This document shows, in pieces, positions 48,777 to 58,512 of a DNA stretch of 64,000 nucleotides. The DNA is taken from contig JAICWO010000016.1 of the NCBI GenBank assembly GCA_025934775.1, positions 1-64,000 on the forward strand. The letters are read 5' to 3'. Made by a program: the position numbers and the translations under genes. Under the pieces are notes generated by a model, which saw nothing but the letters and a program-made list of their open reading frames with translations, did no database searches and was not told where the DNA came from. How positions within the stretch are numbered: position 1 is the stretch's first letter; the number at the start of each line of letters is the position of its first letter. Source of the stretch: Gemmatimonadaceae bacterium. GTDB taxonomy: Bacteria > Gemmatimonadota > Gemmatimonadetes > Gemmatimonadales > Gemmatimonadaceae.

Positions 48777-50078
48777 CTAGGGCCGCAACCGCGACATCAT
48801 GCGCGGGAACGCGCTCGTCTCGCGGATGTGCTTCAAGCCGCAGATCCACGCTACCGTGCGCTCGAGCCCGAGACCGAAGCCCGAGTGCACGAACGTGCCG
48901 TATTTGCGGAGATCGAGATACCAGTCGTACGCCGCCTCGGGGAGCCCCTCCTCGCGAATGCGATGGATGAGCTTTTCATAATCGTCCTCGCGCTGCGATC
49001 CCCCGATGATCTCACCGTAGCCTTCCGGCGCGAGACAGTCGTCGCACAGAACCGTCCGCGGATCCTCGGGATTCTCCTTCATGTAGAAGGCTTTCGCCTC
49101 CTTGGGATAGTTCATCACGAACACAGGGCGGTCGTAGTCGGCGACGAGCAGCGCCTCGTCTTCCGCGCCGAGGTCATCGCCCCACACGATGGCGCTCCCC
49201 TTCTGTTGGAGAATGCTCACGGCGTCGGTGTACTGCACCCGGTGGAACGGCGGCTGCACGCGCTCGAGCGGCGCGGTGTCACGCTCGAGCTCCGCGAGCT
49301 CGGCCGCGCGGCGCTCGAGGCAGCGCTGCACGAGGAACGAGACGAAATCCTCCTGCAGCCGCATGTTGTCCGCCGAATCGTTCCAGGCCACTTCCGGCTC
49401 GATCATCCAGAACTCGGTGAGGTGGCGCCGCGTCTTCGACTTCTCCGCGCGGAACGTGGGTCCGAACGTGTAGATCTTGCCGAACGCCGCGGCAGCCGCT
49501 TCACCATAGAGCTGCCCGGTCTGCGCGAGGTATGCGTTGCCTTCGTCGAAGTATTCGGTCGAGAACAGGCCGCTCCGTTCGCCGATCGCCGCCGTGAGGA
49601 TCGGCGTATCGACGCGAAGGAATCCGCGCTGATAGAAGAAATCGTGAATCGCCTGCTCGATCTCGTTGCGCACGGCGAAGATCGCGCGCTGGCGGGGGCT
49701 GCGAAGCCAGAAGTGTCGATTGTCCAGCAGGAAATCGACGCCGTGCTCCTTGGGCTGGATCGGATAGTCGATCGGACTCGGCCCGAAGATCGTGAGGCCG
49801 GTCACCAAGATTTCGTAACCACCCGGCGCGCGCGGCTCTGCCTTCGCTTCGCCGGTCACGAACACCGACGTCTCGAGCGTGAGCTCCTTGAATCGCTCCC
49901 ACGTTTCCGCCGGCACGGCCGACTTGACGAAGACGGCCTGCATGACGCCGGTGCCATCGCGGACCACGGCAAACGCGACCTTGCCCGAGGAACGGAGGTG
50001 CGTGACCCACCCCCGAATCGTGACGGTGTGGCCAACGTGGTCTTTGAGCTCGGCGATTCGGGGCGTCGTTTCGGGCAT
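48777..50078 (-). CDS. asnS: asparaginyl-tRNA synthetase
   Basis: 433 residues. Class IIb: N-terminal OB anticodon-binding domain (VTIRGWVTHLRSSGKVAF), motif 2 FRAEKSKTRRHLTEFWMIEPE (given as FRAEKSKTRRHLTEF), motif 3 SGFGLGLERTVAWICG. FWMIEPE fits Asn rather than Asp synthetase. Its stop faces the plus-strand gene tail to tail with one base between, so terminators must overlap coding sequence or be shared. Confidence 0.95.
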   Translation of the reverse strand: MPETTPRIAELKDHVGHTVTIRGWVTHLRSSGKVAFAVVRDGTGVMQAVFVKSAVPAETWERFKELTLETSVFVTGEAKAEPRAPGGYEILVTGLTIFGPSPIDYPIQPKEHGVDFLLDNRHFWLRSPRQRAIFAVRNEIEQAIHDFFYQRGFLRVDTPILTAAIGERSGLFSTEYFDEGNAYLAQTGQLYGEAAAAAFGKIYTFGPTFRAEKSKTRRHLTEFWMIEPEVAWNDSADNMRLQEDFVSFLVQRCLERRAAELAELERDTAPLERVQPPFHRVQYTDAVSILQQKGSAIVWGDDLGAEDEALLVADYDRPVFVMNYPKEAKAFYMKENPEDPRTVLCDDCLAPEGYGEIIGGSQREDDYEKLIHRIREEGLPEAAYDWYLDLRKYGTFVHSGFGLGLERTVAWICGLKHIRETSAFPRMMSRLRP

Positions 50079-50236
50079 GGAGGGTGGTGTAAGCGGCTGT
50101 GGAGGCGAGCTATAATGCTACATTCCTCCTGGAACGCGTGGTACCCCTGCTAGCAGGTTCGACCTCGCGGTGTTTTCCTTGCATCGCCGTAGCATCTTCG
50201 ATCGTGCTGCTCGACCCCTGACCGCATCGCGCCGAC
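50079..50236. promoter_or_regulatory. divergent control region between asnS and the sensor kinase
   Basis: 158 bp. TATAAT on plus at 50111-50116 is a good -10, but its -35 position reads only TGTAAG. The same bases read ATTATA on minus, so it could also serve asnS. A 10-bp perfect palindrome CTGCTAGCAG lies at 50147-50156. GGTTCGACC after it looks like a tRNA T-arm, but no tRNA folds here. Confidence 0.45.
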
Positions 50237-51724
50237 ATGACCCTGCGCTCGAGGCTCGTCACAGGCCTCGTCCTCATCGCCATCATCCTCGTCGGTCCGC
50301 TCGTCATCGCCATTCAGTCGCTGTACCGGCTGCGTGACGACGTCCGCGCGTTCCGCGACAAGGAGTTTGCGGCGTCACTCCTTCTCGGACAGCTCCGGGA
50401 AGGACTGAACGACCTTCGCCGCGGCGAGCTCGCGCTGCTCTTCGCGCGCGATACGGTCTCGCGCAACGCGATGGACCGCCAGGTCAGCAGCGTCGCGGAG
50501 CTTGGGGACTCGCTGAGTCACTTCCAACTCCCTGACTACGCGAAGGACATCGGCGTCTCGATCCGCCAGATCGCTGAGGCCGCGCCAGAGGAGTATCGCT
50601 TCGCGCTCGCCGGCGACACCACGCGCGCCGACTCGATGTCGCTGAACGTGTTCGTGCCGGCGCTCAATCACGCCGACTCCGTGGTGCATCGCGCCGAGCG
50701 CGAGCTGCGAGCGCGCACCACCCAGCGAGTCGCCGGACAGGCCGCCACCATCGCGACCACCGCCACCGTGTCTGGCGTCGCACTCGTGCTCGCGCTCCTC
50801 ATCGCCATGACGATCGCGTTTCTGCTGACGCGCTCGATCACACGGCCGGTGTCGGATCTCGAGCACGGCATGCGGGCGGTGGCCGACGGCGACCTGGATT
50901 ATCGATTGAACATTCCGGCCGATCGCAGCGACGAGCTCGGGCAGCTCGCGATGAGCTTCGAGGAGATGGTCCGCCAGTTGGGCGAGCTCGACAAGCTCAA
51001 AGCCGAGTTCGTTTCCGTCGCCTCGCACGAGCTCAAGACGCCGATCAACGTCATGATCGGCTATCTCCAGCTCCTCGAAGAAGGCATTTACGGGCCGCTC
51101 ACGCGCGAGCAACGCGAGGTTCACAACACGCTCATTGCGCAAGCGAACACGCTGTCGCGCCTCGTGAAGCAGCTGCTCGACGTCAGCCGGTTCGAGGCGG
51201 GCGGCGGCCGGCTCGAGCCGCGCGCCATCGCGCTCGACGATCTGCTGGGCGAGCTGGAACGCGCATTCCACGTACTTGCCCTGCAGCGTGAAGTACACTT
51301 CACCGTGCAGCGCAAACCAGGACTGCCCGATCAGGTCTTCTGGGATCTCGATCGGATCAACGAGGTGCTCGGCAACCTGCTGTCGAACGCGTTCAAGTTC
51401 ACGCCGCACGGCGGCTCGGTGGATCTCGTCGTAGAGCCTGTGGATAACGGCGTGCACATGCAAGTTCGTGATACGGGCGCCGGCATCCCACCCGAGCAGG
51501 TGCCGCGTATCTTTGACAAGTTCTACCAGGCCGACAATCAGAAGTCGGCGCGCGCCGCCGGGTCGGGCTTGGGACTTGCGATCGCGAAACAAATCGTCGA
51601 AGCACACGGAGGCACGATTACGTGCGAGAGCACGCTCGGCGTGGGGACGACGTTCGGCATCACGCTCCCGACGCGCGTCACTCGGCGATCATCCATGCAG
51701 CGCGCCGTTCCGGCACACGTGTGA
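50237..51724 (+). CDS. membrane sensor histidine kinase with HAMP domain
   Basis: 495 residues. TM1 about 8-28, a mostly helical periplasmic domain 29-170, TM2 about 175-197, HAMP 198-250, HisKA with His-264 in ASHELKTPINVM, then the ATPase (NLLSNAFKFTPHGG, DTGAGIPPEQVPRIFDKFY, GLGLAIAKQIVEAHGG). The helical sensor and layout resemble GlrK/QseE kinases. No response regulator gene is adjacent. The gene overlaps the next by GTGA. Confidence 0.92.
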   Translation: MTLRSRLVTGLVLIAIILVGPLVIAIQSLYRLRDDVRAFRDKEFAASLLLGQLREGLNDLRRGELALLFARDTVSRNAMDRQVSSVAELGDSLSHFQLPDYAKDIGVSIRQIAEAAPEEYRFALAGDTTRADSMSLNVFVPALNHADSVVHRAERELRARTTQRVAGQAATIATTATVSGVALVLALLIAMTIAFLLTRSITRPVSDLEHGMRAVADGDLDYRLNIPADRSDELGQLAMSFEEMVRQLGELDKLKAEFVSVASHELKTPINVMIGYLQLLEEGIYGPLTREQREVHNTLIAQANTLSRLVKQLLDVSRFEAGGGRLEPRAIALDDLLGELERAFHVLALQREVHFTVQRKPGLPDQVFWDLDRINEVLGNLLSNAFKFTPHGGSVDLVVEPVDNGVHMQVRDTGAGIPPEQVPRIFDKFYQADNQKSARAAGSGLGLAIAKQIVEAHGGTITCESTLGVGTTFGITLPTRVTRRSSMQRAVPAHV

Positions 51725-52326
51725 ACGCGCACGCGCGCGCGGTGTTCCGTTCGATTGCGATCGCGGCGCTCGTCGCGGGCGCGGGATGCGTGTCCCTCCA
51801 GTCGCCTCCGTTCATGCGGCCCGCTCCGGCCCGACAGTGGCCGTCGACGCTCGAGACGGCGCAGGGACTCGTGCGCGCGCGGCAATTCGACGCGGCGGAT
51901 TCGCTGCTCGCGTCGTTCGCGAGCCGATATCCCGGCAGCGCGGAATCATTCGAGAGCTCATATTGGCGCGCGCTCTACAAGATGGATCCTCTGAATCCGC
52001 ATCCGTCGCTCGCCACGGCCGTCGCCGCGCTCGATGCCTACATCGGAAACACGAAGTCGCACGAGCACGCGCCCGAAGCAGCGACGTTGCGCCGCGTCGC
52101 CGCGCAAATCGAGAACTTGAATCGTCTCGCGGCGAACGCCCTCTCGAGCACGAGAGAGACGCCGGGTCAGCCGACGGACACGGTCACGGTGAAAGTGGGC
52201 GCCGGCGCGTCCACGGCGGCCGACGAGGAGATCAAGCGCCTCCGCGACGAGCTGGCCAAGGCGAACGCCGAGCTCGATCGCATCAGGCGCCGGCTCGCGC
52301 AGCCGCCCGGCAAACCGCCGCGATAG
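51721..52326 (+). CDS. small lipoprotein with helical repeat and coiled coil
   Basis: 201 residues from the GTG that overlaps the kinase stop. Lipobox VAGAGC puts the Cys at 23. Residues 45-140 are helical, TPR-like (ARQFDAADSLLASFASRYPG). The tail DEEIKRLRDELAKANAELDRI is a clear coiled coil (given as EIKRLRDELAKANAEL). The pairing with a QseE-like kinase recalls the QseE-QseG arrangement, where the lipoprotein affects kinase activity. That link is inference. Confidence 0.72.
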   Translation: MNAHARAVFRSIAIAALVAGAGCVSLQSPPFMRPAPARQWPSTLETAQGLVRARQFDAADSLLASFASRYPGSAESFESSYWRALYKMDPLNPHPSLATAVAALDAYIGNTKSHEHAPEAATLRRVAAQIENLNRLAANALSSTRETPGQPTDTVTVKVGAGASTAADEEIKRLRDELAKANAELDRIRRRLAQPPGKPPR

Positions 52327-52333
52327 TCCGCGG

Positions 52334-54421
52334 TCAGCCGACGCGGAACAACTCGAGCGAACGCGCGTAGCGCTCGCCCAGCACTCGACGGAGGCCGGCG
52401 TGCTCCGGCTTCTCCAGGCCGGGATCGCGGGCGAGGAGTGCGTTCGCCGCGGCGCGCGCGCGCTCGTTGAGCGCTTCATCGCGCAGCGGGTCGGCGATGC
52501 GGAACGTTGGGACGCCGCTCTGCCGCTCGCCGAACAGATCGCCCATCCCGCGCATGCGGAGATCCTCGCGCGCGATCTCGAATCCATCCTCCGTCCGGAC
52601 GAAGATCTGGAGCCGTTCCGCGGCCTCGGGACTCACGTCGCCGAGCAGGATGCAGTAGGACTCGTCCGCGCCGCGCCCGACGCGGCCGCGGAGCTGGTGC
52701 AGTTGCGAGAGTCCGAATCGCTCCGGCTGCTCGATGAGCATGACGGTCGCGTTGGCGACGTCGATGCCGACCTCGATCACGGTCGTCGCGACGAGGAGAT
52801 CGATCTCCCGCTCGCGGAAGCGCCGCATGATCGCGTCGCGCTCGTCGGCCGGGATGCGCCCGTGCAGCAACGCCAGCCGGCGCTCCTGAAATGGGCCGCC
52901 GGACAGCGCGTCGAACATCGTCGTCGCGGCCTTGACGTCCGTCTTTTCTGATTCTTCAATTACAGGATACACAACATACCCCTGCCGCCCCTGCTCGATC
53001 TGCCGGTCGATGAACCGGAGGACGCGCGCCCGCGCCGACTCCGGCCGGAGCGCCGTCGCGATCGCCTGGCGTCCGGGCGGACGCTCGTCGAGCATGCTCA
53101 GATCGAGATCGCCGTACAGCGTGAGCGCGAGCGAGCGCGGGATCGGCGTCGCCGACATGAGCAGCACGTCCGGCGCCTCGCCCTTGGCACCGAGCGCCTT
53201 GCGCTGCTCGACGCCGAATCGATGCTGTTCGTCGATCGCCGCGAATCCGAGCTTCGCGAACACCGTCGCGTCCTGGACGAGGGCGTGCGTGCCGACGACG
53301 AGCACCGGCTCGCCGCTCTCCAGCCGCTTCGCGATCACCTTCCGCTCGCGCGCCGGCAGACTGCCGGTGAGCAGAATCGGCGCAATGCCGAGCGGCTCGA
53401 GGACACGCGTCATCGTGCGCGCGTGCTGCTCGGCGAGCAGCTCCGTCGGCGCCATGATCGCCGCCTGGTATCCGTTCTCGATCGCGAGCAGCGCCGCGAA
53501 CAGGGCGACGATCGTCTTGCCGCTCCCGACGTCGCCTTGCAGCAGGCGGTGCATGCGCCGGTCGCTGCACATGTCGGCGACGATCTCGCGGATCGAGCGC
53601 GCCTGCGCGCCGGTGAGATGGAACGGCAGCGTCTCGCGGAGCTTCGTGGTGAGCGATCGCTTGTTGACGAACGTGATCCCCGCGCGGCGCTCGCGCGCGA
53701 GCTCCTTCGCGCGCTGCTGCAGGAGCTGCACGAAGAAGAGCTCTTCGAACGCGAGGCGCGACCGGCCGGTGTTCGCTTCGGCGATCGACGACGGCCGGTG
53801 CACCATGCGCAGCGCGTCGGCGATGCCCGGCACGCCGGCGCGGCGCAGCGCGTCCGCCGGCAGGTATTCGGTGACCAGCGGGAGGAGCGCGTCCAGGTGC
53901 GCGTCGATGATCGACCGAATGAGCTTGAACGACAGCCCCTCCGTGGCCGGATAGACCGAGAGCACCCGGCCCTCCGCCGTCGCGCCTTCTTCGTCGCCGA
54001 GGTTGATGAACTCGCGCGGCTGCAGCTGGCGGCCGTGGAAGAAGCGCACGTTGCCGGTGACGAGCAGGACGTCGCCCTTCTGGATCGTCCGGTCGAGGAA
54101 CGGCTGGCCGGGCCATGATACTTCTATCATACCAGTTTCGTCACGAAGCACGGCCTGGAAGATCCGCAGGCCCTTGCGCGTCGGGATCACGCCCTTGGAG
54201 ATCACCGTCCCGATCACCGTGCCCTGCATCCCCGGCTCGAGGGCGCGGATCGCCGCGACGGTGCTCGCGTCCTCGTAGCGGTGCGGGACGTGGAAGAGCA
54301 GATCGCCCGCCGTCACGATGCCCAACCGCCGCAGCGCCTCGGCGCGCGACGGCCCGACACCCTTGAGATACGTGACGGGCGTGTCGAGGTAGAGGCGCTG
54401 CGGCCGCGCGCGGTCCGTCAC
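52334..54421 (-). CDS. recG: ATP-dependent DNA helicase RecG
   Basis: 695 residues from a GTG overlapping the ftsY stop (GTGA). Reverses stalled forks and resolves Holliday structures. N-terminal wedge/OB domain (TYLKGVGPSRAEALRRLGI), Walker A QGDVGSGKT, DEQHRFG (DEAD-box equivalent), SATPIPRSLALT, and the C-terminal QLRGRVGRG with the TRG-type motif. The upstream frame lies in ftsY and is not used. Two A/T-rich codon blocks lie at 52945-52985 and 54112-54135. Confidence 0.95.
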   Translation of the reverse strand: MTDRARPQRLYLDTPVTYLKGVGPSRAEALRRLGIVTAGDLLFHVPHRYEDASTVAAIRALEPGMQGTVIGTVISKGVIPTRKGLRIFQAVLRDETGMIEVSWPGQPFLDRTIQKGDVLLVTGNVRFFHGRQLQPREFINLGDEEGATAEGRVLSVYPATEGLSFKLIRSIIDAHLDALLPLVTEYLPADALRRAGVPGIADALRMVHRPSSIAEANTGRSRLAFEELFFVQLLQQRAKELARERRAGITFVNKRSLTTKLRETLPFHLTGAQARSIREIVADMCSDRRMHRLLQGDVGSGKTIVALFAALLAIENGYQAAIMAPTELLAEQHARTMTRVLEPLGIAPILLTGSLPARERKVIAKRLESGEPVLVVGTHALVQDATVFAKLGFAAIDEQHRFGVEQRKALGAKGEAPDVLLMSATPIPRSLALTLYGDLDLSMLDERPPGRQAIATALRPESARARVLRFIDRQIEQGRQGYVVYPVIEESEKTDVKAATTMFDALSGGPFQERRLALLHGRIPADERDAIMRRFREREIDLLVATTVIEVGIDVANATVMLIEQPERFGLSQLHQLRGRVGRGADESYCILLGDVSPEAAERLQIFVRTEDGFEIAREDLRMRGMGDLFGERQSGVPTFRIADPLRDEALNERARAAANALLARDPGLEKPEHAGLRRVLGERYARSLELFRVG

Positions 54422-55350
54422 TCCTCGCTCAACAGCTCCCGCGCGAACGTCGTCGGGTCGAAGGGGATCAAGTCGGCCGCCGATTCGCCGACGCCGAGGA
54501 ACTTGACCGGCGCATCGATCGCCTCGTGCACGGCGACGACGACGCCGCCGCGCGCCGTGCCGTCGAGCTTCGTCACCACGAGCCCGGTGACCGGCACCGC
54601 CGCCGCGAAGGTCTTCGCCTGCTGCACCGCGTTCTGGCCGATCGTGCCGTCGAGCACGAGCAGCGATTCGTGCGGCGCGCCGGGCAGCCGTTTCGTGATC
54701 ACGCGCGCGACTTTCTTGAGCTCGTCCATCAAGCCCTCGCTCGTGTGCAGGCGGCCCGCGGTGTCGACGATGAGCACGTCGGCGCCGCGCGCGACCGCGG
54801 CGTCGATCGCGTCGAACGCGACGGCCGCGGGGTCCGTCCCCGCCTTCGCGCCGACGAACTCCGCGCCCGTGCGCTCGGCCCATACCTTGAGCTGATCGAT
54901 CGCGCCGGCGCGAAAGGTGTCGCCGGCGGCGACCATGACGCGCTTGCCCTCGCCGCGGAAATGCGCCGCGAGCTTGCCGATGAACGTCGTCTTGCCCGCG
55001 CCGTTCACGCCAACCACCAGGACGACGCTCGGCGCCGACTCGGAGAGATGGAGCGACGGGTCGCTCTTCCCGGCGCGTAGCGCGCCGTCGATCCCCTCGG
55101 CGAGCGCCTCGTGAAATTCGTCCTGCGTCTTGATCAGCCCGCGTTTAGCGCGGCGTTCCACTTCTTCCACGAGCCGCAGCGAGACCGGCACGCCAAAGTC
55201 CGACTCGAGCAGCAACTGCTCGAGCTGTTCGAGCGAGCCGGGAGACACGCCGCCGCGCGCGAGCACGGCGACGTCCATGAGCGCGACGTCTTTGATGCGC
55301 TGCCAGAGCGTGCGCTTGGGAACGTCGCCGGATTTACGAAGTAGCCGCAT
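54418..55350 (-). CDS. ftsY: signal recognition particle receptor FtsY
   Basis: 310 residues. SRP GTPase NG domain with G1 GVNGAGKTT, GDTFRAGAIDQLK, DTAGR and TKLDGTARGG. The N-terminal acidic A domain of E. coli is missing; only a short basic start (MRLLRKSGDVPKRTLWQRIKDV, given as RTLWQRIKDV) is present, as in many phyla. Docks ribosomes at the membrane. It overlaps recG by GTGA. Confidence 0.95.
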   Translation of the reverse strand: MRLLRKSGDVPKRTLWQRIKDVALMDVAVLARGGVSPGSLEQLEQLLLESDFGVPVSLRLVEEVERRAKRGLIKTQDEFHEALAEGIDGALRAGKSDPSLHLSESAPSVVLVVGVNGAGKTTFIGKLAAHFRGEGKRVMVAAGDTFRAGAIDQLKVWAERTGAEFVGAKAGTDPAAVAFDAIDAAVARGADVLIVDTAGRLHTSEGLMDELKKVARVITKRLPGAPHESLLVLDGTIGQNAVQQAKTFAAAVPVTGLVVTKLDGTARGGVVVAVHEAIDAPVKFLGVGESAADLIPFDPTTFARELLSEE

Positions 55351-55365
55351 ATGCTTCAGTCTCGA

Positions 55366-57162
55366 TCATCGCATGCCTGTGCGCCGCCGCACCAGCCACT
55401 CGGCGCAGAGCAGCAGGATCGCCAGCGCGTACACCCAACCCATGTCGCGAAGCCGCGGGGCAGACCCAGTCGCGCGCGCGCCGCCGATCGCTCCCCGCCG
55501 AACGCGAGGCGCTCGCGGCAGCCACTCTCGCGAGACGTTCACCGCGAGGAGCGCGGCGCCTCCGCGCGTCGTGACGTCGTACAGACCTGCCGGGAGTGGA
55601 GCGCTCTCCACTACACTCGCGTCCGGCCCGAAGCGGAGCGTCAGCGAATCAGCGCGGGTGGTACCACGCCGTCGCAACGTCACCGCGACCACGCTGTCGC
55701 TCGGCGAGCCGCGCCGCCAGCGGACGGGATCGCCCGCGCGAACCAATCGCTCGTCGGGCACCGCGGCGCGCCGGTCCGCGCGCTGCGCCGCCAACCAGTC
55801 AAATATACTTCCCCACACCGCGCTGAATGCGTCGGCCGCGACGCCGCCGCGGAACGCCCATCGCCACAGATCGGACGCGGCGACGATCACCACGCGACGC
55901 GGCTCGTCGGTCCCAACGATCAACGCCCGCGTCTCCTGACTGCGACCGCGGTGCGCCTCGAGGCCGATCCACGTCCCCTTGGGCGGCGTGCTCGCCGCGC
56001 CGACCGGTGGCAAACTGTCCCACGCGAGGCCAGAGAGCTCCGGCGCGAGCGGCGACGCCGGAGCAGCGGACGGGTACCACTCGCCTTCGGTGTTGGACGT
56101 GACGACCAGCGCGAGCGGCCCGAGCGTCGCCGCGCGCGGTGGGCCGAACACACTCGTGTCGCCGTGGATGATCGCCACCGGTGCATCGTGCAGCGCCTGT
56201 TTGACGTCGCTCTCGGCGACTGGCGTGAGCGGTCCCTCGAGGCGCCACGCGCCCGGCGCCACTCGATAGTACCCGCGCGTCGGGATGCCGAGCGCGCCGC
56301 GGAGAACAGACAGCGAGTAGCGCGCGTCGAAGTCGGGCGACGTCGACACGAACACCGCCGCCGCCGCACGCGACAAGTCGATCGGCGTGTACAACGTATC
56401 ATTTCGCGGCTCGGCGTCGCGCGGCGATGATACGACAGCACGGAGCACCGCCGGCCCAGCCGGGCCATCGAGCTTCAGCTTAAGATCGACCGCGCGCTCG
56501 GCGAAGGCCGGCAGCGAGTCGACCTTGGCCTCACCGATTGGTCGTCCGTCGAGCGCGAGCGAGATTGTGCCGCCACCCGCGCCGCCCGAACCGGCGACTA
56601 CGTTCACGCGCACCGAGACAGTATCGCCGCTCACCACAGCGCGCGGGCCTTCCATCGAGACCACAGCGAGATCACGACGCGATCCGTGCGGGAGCACGAT
56701 CAGACGCGAGCCCGCGGGCAGCGACTGCGCGGCCTCCGGATCATCGAGCTCACCGTCGGTCACGACCGTGAGCGGATGTCCCGAACCGAGCGCGCGCTGC
56801 GCGAGTGGGCCGATGAACGACGACACGTCATGCGGCGCGCTGAGGGTATCACCGCGGCGAACCGAGTCGCCAAAGACGAACACCGACTCGGCGCGGATCG
56901 CGCGCACCGTGTCGCGCGCCGCGCGCCAGACGGTGGTGTCGCCACGCGTCATGCTGATGGACGCGTCGAGCGCGGCCCAGACCGGAATGGCGCCGGCGCG
57001 CGCGGCCGGCGCGTCGAGGAGCAGCGCGGCGATGAGCGTCACCGCGATCACGCGCAATGCGGCGGCCAGGGCGCGTAGGCCGCCAGCACGCAAATCGCGC
57101 CATCCGTACTGGATGAGCGCGACGATGAGTCCCGCGGCAACCGCGAGGAGCCAAGACGGCAT
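55366..57162 (-). CDS. membrane protein with von Willebrand A-type domain
   Basis: 598 residues. Two N-terminal hydrophobic stretches (1-20 and 32-50) and one near the C terminus (about 575-592, WVYALAILLLCAEW). Between them a VWA-like domain has the MIDAS DASIS at 66-70 and VVTDGELDD. The long middle has Ig-like beta sequence (SGDTVSVRVNVVAGSGG). Such proteins often assemble with MoxR ATPases or Bat proteins, none of which is here. Function unknown. It lies between the M23 peptidase and ftsY. Confidence 0.75.
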   Translation of the reverse strand: MPSWLLAVAAGLIVALIQYGWRDLRAGGLRALAAALRVIAVTLIAALLLDAPAARAGAIPVWAALDASISMTRGDTTVWRAARDTVRAIRAESVFVFGDSVRRGDTLSAPHDVSSFIGPLAQRALGSGHPLTVVTDGELDDPEAAQSLPAGSRLIVLPHGSRRDLAVVSMEGPRAVVSGDTVSVRVNVVAGSGGAGGGTISLALDGRPIGEAKVDSLPAFAERAVDLKLKLDGPAGPAVLRAVVSSPRDAEPRNDTLYTPIDLSRAAAAVFVSTSPDFDARYSLSVLRGALGIPTRGYYRVAPGAWRLEGPLTPVAESDVKQALHDAPVAIIHGDTSVFGPPRAATLGPLALVVTSNTEGEWYPSAAPASPLAPELSGLAWDSLPPVGAASTPPKGTWIGLEAHRGRSQETRALIVGTDEPRRVVIVAASDLWRWAFRGGVAADAFSAVWGSIFDWLAAQRADRRAAVPDERLVRAGDPVRWRRGSPSDSVVAVTLRRRGTTRADSLTLRFGPDASVVESAPLPAGLYDVTTRGGAALLAVNVSREWLPRAPRVRRGAIGGARATGSAPRLRDMGWVYALAILLLCAEWLVRRRTGMR

Positions 57163-57187
57163 GGCGGGAATTTAGTAGCAAGCGGGA

Positions 57188-57240
57188 GGTCCGTGGACCG
57201 TGGACCGTCGTACGGTCAACGCCCCACCGTCCACGGTCGA
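57188..57240. repeat. GTCCACGG-type extragenic hairpin repeat, copy 2
   Basis: Between the M23 peptidase stop (57247) and the VWA gene. CCGTGGACCGTGG can pair (12 of 13) with CCACCGTCCACGG; the loop holds its own small palindrome ACCGTCGTACGGT. The core matches copy 1 at 25489-25541. Confidence 0.7.
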
Positions 57241-57246
57241 TGCCCG

Positions 57247-58512
57247 CTACCTCGCCGCCAGCTTCGTCACCCCGTCGAGCGGCGTATCGAGCGTGGCCAG
57301 AATCCGATCGCGGATCTGATCGAACGCCGCCTGCTCGCTCGCCGGAATTGGCTCGCCGCCGTTCTGGCTGAGCGCCTTGCGCGGATCGCGCTGCTCGCCG
57401 TTCACCAGCACCTCGAAATGGAGGTGCGGGCCGGTCGACAGGCCGGTGCTCCCGACGTACGCGACGATGCCGCCGCGCTCGACGTGGGAGCCGACGCGGA
57501 TGTTCGACGCGTAGCGGCTCAGATGGCCGTAGCGGGTGACGTATCCGTTGGGATGACGAATCTCTAATACGTTGCCGTAACCGTTCCCCCAACCCTTCCG
57601 CACCACGATGCCGTCGCCGATCGCGCGCACGGGCGTGCCGTACGCCGCGGCATAGTCGATCCCCTTGTGCATCCGCACGCCGCCGAGGATCGGGTGCTCG
57701 CGGTTGCCGAACACGCTGGAGATGCGGCGGAACTCGAGCGGCGCGTGCAGGAACGCGGCGCGCATCGACTTGCCCGTCTGGTCGAAGTAGTCGCCCGTGA
57801 TGGAGCTGCTCGCGAACCGGATGGCGTCGATCACCTTGCCCGAGAGATCGAACGTCGCGGCGATGATCTTCCCGATCCGCACCGCGCCGGTGGGCGCCAC
57901 GGACCGCTCGGCGATCACCTCGAACTTGTCACCCGCTTGGAGATCGCGGCTCATGTCGACGCGGTACTCGTAGACATCGGCGAGGCCCCACGCGAGCTGC
58001 TGACGCGCGGGAGGCGGCAGGTCGTTCCTGGCGCTCGAGTCCATCGCGTCGTACAGGTTCGACGTGACGGTGCCGCCGACGACGATAGTGTCCGTCTTCC
58101 ACGGGAGATGCTCTTCCGTCCCGACCCACGTGTCACCGGTGCGGCGGAGGTGCAGCAGCCGATCGATCGCGAGTTGGAGCGTGATTTCGGACGGCGTCGA
58201 GTCTGCGCTCTCGGAACGGATCGTCACCGGCATGCCGGCGGGAATGTGGCGCGGGTCGAGCGACGTCGCGGCGCGTAGCGCGCCTGCCGCATCATCGCCA
58301 CTCAATCCCCCGCGGCGCAGCAGGCCGACGAGCGATTCACCGCGGCCGAGCGTGTCGAAGCGGAGCTTCCAGGACGGCGTGGCAGCTTGCGTGGTGAGGA
58401 CTTCGGCGGGCTTGCGATCGGGCTCCGGCAGCGGCGGGGTGAAGCGAATCGCGCTGACGAATGCCAGCGCGACGAGTGCGTAGACTCCGATCCGTACGAC
58501 TCCGAGCTTCAA
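57247..58512 (-). CDS. M23-family peptidoglycan endopeptidase (LytM domain)
   Basis: 421 residues from a TTG that overlaps the ftsZ stop (TTGA). One N-terminal membrane anchor ([13 protein letters not shown]), a middle beta domain (LysM/OapA-like), and a LytM domain with HKGIDYAA and [12 protein letters not shown], the zinc and catalytic His residues; the HxH pair is intact, so it should be active or tightly related to active enzymes. Cuts cross-links in the wall. Its place directly after ftsZ suggests a role in septum splitting. Confidence 0.9.
   Translation of the reverse strand: MKLGVVRIGVYALVALAFVSAIRFTPPLPEPDRKPAEVLTTQAATPSWKLRFDTLGRGESLVGLLRRGGLSGDDAAGALRAATSLDPRHIPAGMPVTIRSESADSTPSEITLQLAIDRLLHLRRTGDTWVGTEEHLPWKTDTIVVGGTVTSNLYDAMDSSARNDLPPPARQQLAWGLADVYEYRVDMSRDLQAGDKFEVIAERSVAPTGAVRIGKIIAATFDLSGKVIDAIRFASSSITGDYFDQTGKSMRAAFLHAPLEFRRISSVFGNREHPILGGVRMHKGIDYAAAYGTPVRAIGDGIVVRKGWGNGYGNVLEIRHPNGYVTRYGHLSRYASNIRVGSHVERGGIVAYVGSTGLSTGPHLHFEVLVNGEQRDPRKALSQNGGEPIPASEQAAFDQIRDRILATLDTPLDGVTKLAAR

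Noticed and set aside
50140-50165. GGTTCGACC resembling a tRNA T-arm
   Set aside because: No acceptor stem, D-arm or anticodon arm can be placed around it.
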